From Burkholderiaceae bacterium (GTDB lineage: Bacteria > Pseudomonadota > Gammaproteobacteria > Burkholderiales > Burkholderiaceae_E), in the NCBI GenBank assembly GCA_024637395.1, contig JAGXFG010000027.1, forward strand, positions 1 through 64,000: a stretch of DNA of 64,000 bases, given 5' to 3'. A model generated the notes under the pieces. It saw only the letters and a list, made by a program, of their open reading frames with translations. It made no database searches and had not been told where the DNA came from. Numbering within the stretch: the first letter of the stretch is position 1; every line of letters begins with the position of its first letter. The translations under genes and the position numbers were made by a program. This document shows, piece after piece, positions 63,069 through 64,000 of the stretch.

Positions 63069-64000
63069 TCAGTCGCGGCGCAGTTTGGAGAGCCAGTGTT
63101 CCATCAGTTTGCCCGCCGCCTCGCGTCCGCCGAGACCGAATGAGAGCGCCACCGCAACCGCTATCGATCCGAGCGTCAGGCCGAAGGCGAGGTCGACGAT
63201 GGTGTCGGCGATACCCATCGCCCGCAGCCCCATCGCTACCACCAGGCCGATGATCACTACCCTGACCAGGCCGGAGAGCCAGTTCGAGCCGCTGCGATCG
63301 CCCTTGCTGACCGCCTCCGAGACCAGATTGGCCAGCCAGAAGCCGATCAGCAAGACCACGGCCCCAAGCAGCACGTCGGCGCCGAAGCCGATGAAGTTGG
63401 AGACCAGGTCGCGGACCTGCCCGAATTCCAGCCGATTGGCCGATTCGACGACCGCGAACAGCATCGCGAAGAACATCACCAATCGACCGACCACCTCGGA
63501 GAGCTTGAGCTCGCCGAAGACCTGTTGCACGCTGAACTTTCCGGGCAGCGCGTCGATGCCGATTCCCGCCAGCAGCGTGGTGATGAGCGCCGCCACGAAG
63601 CGTGCGACGTAGAACGTGATCGCCAGGATCAGGGCGGCCGCGAGCACGTGCGGCAGTGCCTCGACCAGGTCGTTGAGCAGGTTCGTGGCCGGGCCGGAGA
63701 TCGCTTCGATGCGCAGCGCATCGAGTGCCGAGATCAAGGCCGGCACGAAGATCAGCAGGAACACGATGGTTCCGGACACCTTGGGCAGGTTCATCTGCTC
63801 GCTGATGCCCAGGCGCTGGGCCACCGACTGGGCCCGGGTGGCCTCCATCAGGTTGACTACGATGCCGCGCGCGATTCGCGCCACCAGCAGCCCGACCACC
63901 CCGATCACCACTGCCGCGATCACGTTGGGCAGGAAGGCCAGCAGCGCTGCCACCAGGTCTTCGACCGGCTCGAGCAAGCCGTGCAGGTTGAGCGCCGCCA
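63069..64000 (-). CDS. CmpX/MscS-like conserved-TM-helix membrane protein (5' end cut by window edge)
   Basis: This protein (over 300 residues in the window) has repeated glycine-rich helices, such as VIAAVVIGVVGLLVARIARG, LLGAVVLLIGFWLANLVSEAV and a final GLGGREAAGKLMEHWL. That pattern is found in MscS-related conserved TM helix proteins such as CmpX. It lacks a typical MscS beta domain. The frame remains open to base 64000, so the true start lies outside; a TTG inside should not be taken as the start. A role in osmotic or envelope sensing is plausible but unproven. Confidence 0.82.
   Translation of the reverse strand, partial: AALNLHGLLEPVEDLVAALLAFLPNVIAAVVIGVVGLLVARIARGIVVNLMEATRAQSVAQRLGISEQMNLPKVSGTIVFLLIFVPALISALDALRIEAISGPATNLLNDLVEALPHVLAAALILAITFYVARFVAALITTLLAGIGIDALPGKFSVQQVFGELKLSEVVGRLVMFFAMLFAVVESANRLEFGQVRDLVSNFIGFGADVLLGAVVLLIGFWLANLVSEAVSKGDRSGSNWLSGLVRVVIIGLVVAMGLRAMGIADTIVDLAFGLTLGSIAVAVALSFGLGGREAAGKLMEHWLSKLRRD

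Overview
The window is a dense, high-GC stretch of bacterial chromosome. It has short intergenic gaps, many 4-nt ATGA/GTGA start-stop overlaps, and no tRNA, rRNA, IS element or CRISPR array that I could see. Several blocks of gene order match what I know of Betaproteobacteria, especially Burkholderiales: hemB-engB-cytochrome c4; msrPQ-lysA-lptM-cyaY-PBP1A-pilMNOPQ-aroK-aroB-dgt-gltBD; uvrA-MFS-ssb; and fmdB-DUF502-aspS-nudB-exonuclease-clsB. This assignment rests on gene order and protein type, not on a database search.

Layout. 1-1.9 kb: a NodI/NodJ-type ABC transporter (NodI cut by the window edge) and CutA. 1.9-4.8 kb, minus strand: engB-hemB-corA. 4.8-7.3 kb: diheme cytochrome c4 and the MsrPQ methionine sulfoxide reductase. 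7.3-11.4 kb: lysA, a small lptM, cyaY and PBP1A. 11.6-16.8 kb: the type IV pilus operon pilMNOPQ, closed by a clear terminator. 17-19.8 kb: aroK, aroB, dgt. 20-26.2 kb: glutamate synthase gltBD. 26.2-29 kb: a CpxA/CpxR two-component system divergent from a Spy/CpxP-like periplasmic protein, with a triple CpxR-box-like repeat between them. 29-31.7 kb: an amidase, a MaoC dehydratase and apt. 31.8-40.9 kb, minus strand: a complete cbb3 cytochrome oxidase locus in the order SafE-like, ccoI, ccoS, ccoN, ccoO, ccoQ, ccoP, ccoG, ccoH and a small membrane protein. It includes two genes of under 60 codons, ccoQ and ccoS.

41-49.7 kb is the most unusual part. mtnA and a FucA-like class II aldolase face a seven-gene, overlapping minus-strand operon. 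In transcription order it encodes a 3-beta-HSD-type reductase, a lactonase-like metallo-beta-lactamase-fold hydrolase, a CapK/F390-synthetase-like adenylating enzyme, a ketoacyl synthase III, a BtaA-like SAM-dependent 3-amino-3-carboxypropyl transferase, and an ABC-2 ATPase plus permease. This looks like a biosynthesis-and-export cassette for an unidentified acyl-derived, possibly homoserine-bearing metabolite. A BtaA-type reaction would release methylthioadenosine, and mtnA plus the aldolase could help recycle it.

49.8-64 kb returns to housekeeping genes: uvrA, an MFS transporter, ssb, fmdB, a DUF502 protein, aspS, nudB, an exonuclease/phosphatase-family protein, clsB and a DUF429 protein. 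These are followed by a collapsed beta-alanine:pyruvate-type aminotransferase remnant directly before mmsA, and a CmpX/MscS-like membrane protein cut by the right edge. No gene-free stretch exceeds about 230 bases.
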